Shown piece after piece: positions 13,255 to 14,320 of a DNA stretch of 14,320 nucleotides. The number at the start of each line of letters is the position of its first letter. Within the stretch, counting starts at the first letter, position 1. This DNA is from JBCBST01 sp039819115 (lineage in GTDB: Bacteria > Bacteroidota > Rhodothermia > Balneolales > Balneolaceae): contig JBCBST010000085.1 of NCBI GenBank assembly GCA_039819115.1, positions 1 to 14,320 on the forward strand, given 5' to 3'. The notes beneath the pieces are model-generated. The model saw only the letters and a list, made by a program, of their open reading frames with translations, had not been told where the DNA came from and made no database searches. The translations under genes were made by a program, and so were the position numbers.

Positions 13255-13968
13255 TTAGTCGTTACTAGACGACGATACCGCCACGTAGTAAATAACAAGA
13301 CCAAACCCGATTTTGTTGATGGCATCTGCAATATTGTAGATCACATCAATATTACCCAGGCCTTCAAGAAGGTTGCCTTCCATGGTCATGTATCCGATAG
13401 GGTATACCGACCAGCCTAAGGTGATAAAAATCTTGAGCAGGAACATCGCCTGATTCAGTGCTGGGTTATCCGACCCTTTAGCCAGCTTTGCTACGTTACC
13501 AGCAAATACTTCATACACAATGTATAAGTAGAATATCGTGGAAATTACCCCCCAAAGGATTGTGCTTTCAGGTTGGATGGCTTCACCGATGTACCCGGTA
13601 ACAAGCATACCTACAGAAGCAGCAATAAGTGCAAACAGCGTGCTGCCTTTAGCACCGTAAGGACGGGTTAACAGGTAAAACTCAACACACATTAACGGCA
13701 CGGTAAGTACCCAGTCAATGTAACGAAACTCGGTTGGACTGGATCCAACGGTTAGATAGTAGTCGCGCATGTAATAGTAGTGGACTGCAGCGATACCGGT
13801 AATAAGACCGGATACCGTAAGCGATAACCTCCACTTCTCACTAACAGATCGACGTTCTGCAAAGAAAAACACGGTGGAAGCCAGCATAGCCATACTTCCA
13901 ATAAAGAACGTGAACCCAACTACGTCTCCAGTCTCGATTGTAGAAGCAAAGAGCGTATAAAGAGTCAT
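13255..13968 (-). CDS. proteorhodopsin, light-driven outward proton pump (green-tuned, Gly at antenna-fenestration site)
   Basis: A seven-helix retinal protein of 237 residues (helices about 16-37, 48-68, 84-101, 108-127, 136-156, 172-194, 208-231) that pumps protons out of the cell in light. Aligned by eye to green proteorhodopsin (offset 12 in most helices), Lys219 is the Schiff-base lysine (Lys231), Asp85 the primary acceptor (Asp97), Thr89 is Thr101, Glu96 the donor (Glu108), His63 is His75, and Asp215 is Asp227. This is the DTE proton-pump set, not a sodium (NDQ) or chloride (NTQ) pump. Met93 at the tuning position 105 predicts green absorption. Gly140 falls at green-proteorhodopsin Phe152, the position where antenna-binding rhodopsins carry a glycine. 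There is no cleavable signal peptide and no Shine-Dalgarno at the ATG. It converges on blh. Confidence 0.96.
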   Translation of the reverse strand: MTLYTLFASTIETGDVVGFTFFIGSMAMLASTVFFFAERRSVSEKWRLSLTVSGLITGIAAVHYYYMRDYYLTVGSSPTEFRYIDWVLTVPLMCVEFYLLTRPYGAKGSTLFALIAASVGMLVTGYIGEAIQPESTILWGVISTIFYLYIVYEVFAGNVAKLAKGSDNPALNQAMFLLKIFITLGWSVYPIGYMTMEGNLLEGLGNIDVIYNIADAINKIGFGLVIYYVAVSSSSND

Positions 13969-14320
13969 AATGATATAGTTTAGTTATTTGTCGTTATAGA
14001 CTGCTCAAAAAACTGGCGGTTAAAACCTCTCGTTCCTGCTTTTATTTTAATTGTCAACACCCGTTTTTCGATTTTACATTTCTTTAATGCCCTGTCGTGC
14101 AGTAGGTTAGAGCTTCTTAATTTTCATTTCTATCTGAAAATACAAGGATGAGAAGCGCTTTTTTTACAATTATTATCACGTTTTTGAGCGTCTTTTCGGA
14201 ACATTTTGAAATTTACATCCTGTGACATCCCGCTCAAACCCTCTTCTGCCCCTATTCTGTTAGCTGCTTCACCTTCTGTTGTGGATGACTCCACATCAGC
14301 ACAGGAAAACCGCATTTCTC
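13969..14320. other. 352-bp region upstream of proteorhodopsin to window edge
   Basis: This should hold the rhodopsin promoter, but I cannot place it: a TTGACA on the minus strand (14057-14052) lacks a good -10 at the right distance, and TATAAC (13998-13993) lacks a -35. A nested inverted repeat is present (GCTTCT/AGAAGC at 14112-14117 and 14151-14156, enclosing ATTTTCA/TGAAAAT at 14120-14126 and 14135-14141). TTTGAGCG (14183-14190) pairs with CGCTCAAA (14231-14238). At the edge, a minus-strand frame from 14320 ends at TAG 14252 after 22 codons and could be the tail of a neighbouring gene. Another minus-strand frame runs from 14315 to 14130 (61 codons). Neither shows a recognisable domain. 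Confidence 0.4.

Noticed and set aside
13255..13968. Classifying the rhodopsin as xanthorhodopsin or as a sodium pump
   Set aside because: Helices A-C match proteorhodopsin closely, and the motif is DTE, not NDQ; only the Gly140 site is xanthorhodopsin-like.
14052..14057. TTGACA as a -35 box for the rhodopsin gene
   Set aside because: No TATAAT-like or Bacteroidota-type -7 element lies at the required distance.
14130..14315. 61-codon minus-strand frame upstream of rhodopsin
   Set aside because: No domain, no Shine-Dalgarno, and its start lies at the window edge; it overlaps another open frame equally plausible by codon use. Kept only as a note.

Overview
The window looks like chromosomal DNA from a free-living, probably marine or halophilic, Gram-negative bacterium of the Bacteroidota/Balneolota/Rhodothermota side of the FCB group. 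This is inferred from several signs. Small secreted beta-barrel-like proteins end in aromatic residues. A LEA14-type lipoprotein is present. Shine-Dalgarno sequences are missing before most genes. A proteorhodopsin sits beside its retinal-forming enzyme, next to an osmolyte-type transporter. No phylogeny could be run. I see no tRNA, rRNA, CRISPR array, transposase or phage gene.

Left part (1-5145, all + strand). A two-domain LEA14-like lipoprotein is followed after 3 nt by an O6-alkylguanine-DNA alkyltransferase (ogt). A 259-bp spacer precedes a small beta-barrel-like protein and a closely linked AraC-family regulator. The regulator's first codons contain a perfect 12-bp hairpin. A second secreted barrel-like protein follows, with a palindrome directly before its start codon. 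After it comes a tight DoxX - AzoR - EmrE-type SMR set, which reads as a quinone/electrophile and toxic-cation defence operon.

Middle part (5142-7624). A beta-hydroxyacid dehydrogenase of the glyoxylate/succinic-semialdehyde reductase type converges on the SMR gene, and the two stop codons overlap within one CTAG. Behind it on the minus strand is a second AraC-family regulator, divergent from a PepSY-type inner-membrane protein. The following spacer carries an 81-bp REPIN-like element of two inverted, covarying palindromes around a third hairpin.

Right part (7815-14320). A four-gene minus-strand operon encodes a short OpuCA/EgtV-like ATPase, a fused substrate-binding/permease protein (binding domain first), an alpha/beta hydrolase and RmuC. 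Only 52 bp separates it from the divergent blh gene (beta-carotene cleavage to retinal). Blh converges on a proteorhodopsin gene across a shared bidirectional terminator. The rhodopsin has the full proton-pump set (Asp85, Thr89, Glu96, His63, Asp215, Lys219). It has a green-tuning Met93 and a Gly140 where carotenoid-antenna rhodopsins have their fenestration glycine. The most interesting unit is therefore a compact retinal-plus-pump phototrophy cassette, possibly with a carotenoid antenna, beside an osmolyte or thiol-solute importer. The carotenoid pathway itself is not in the window.
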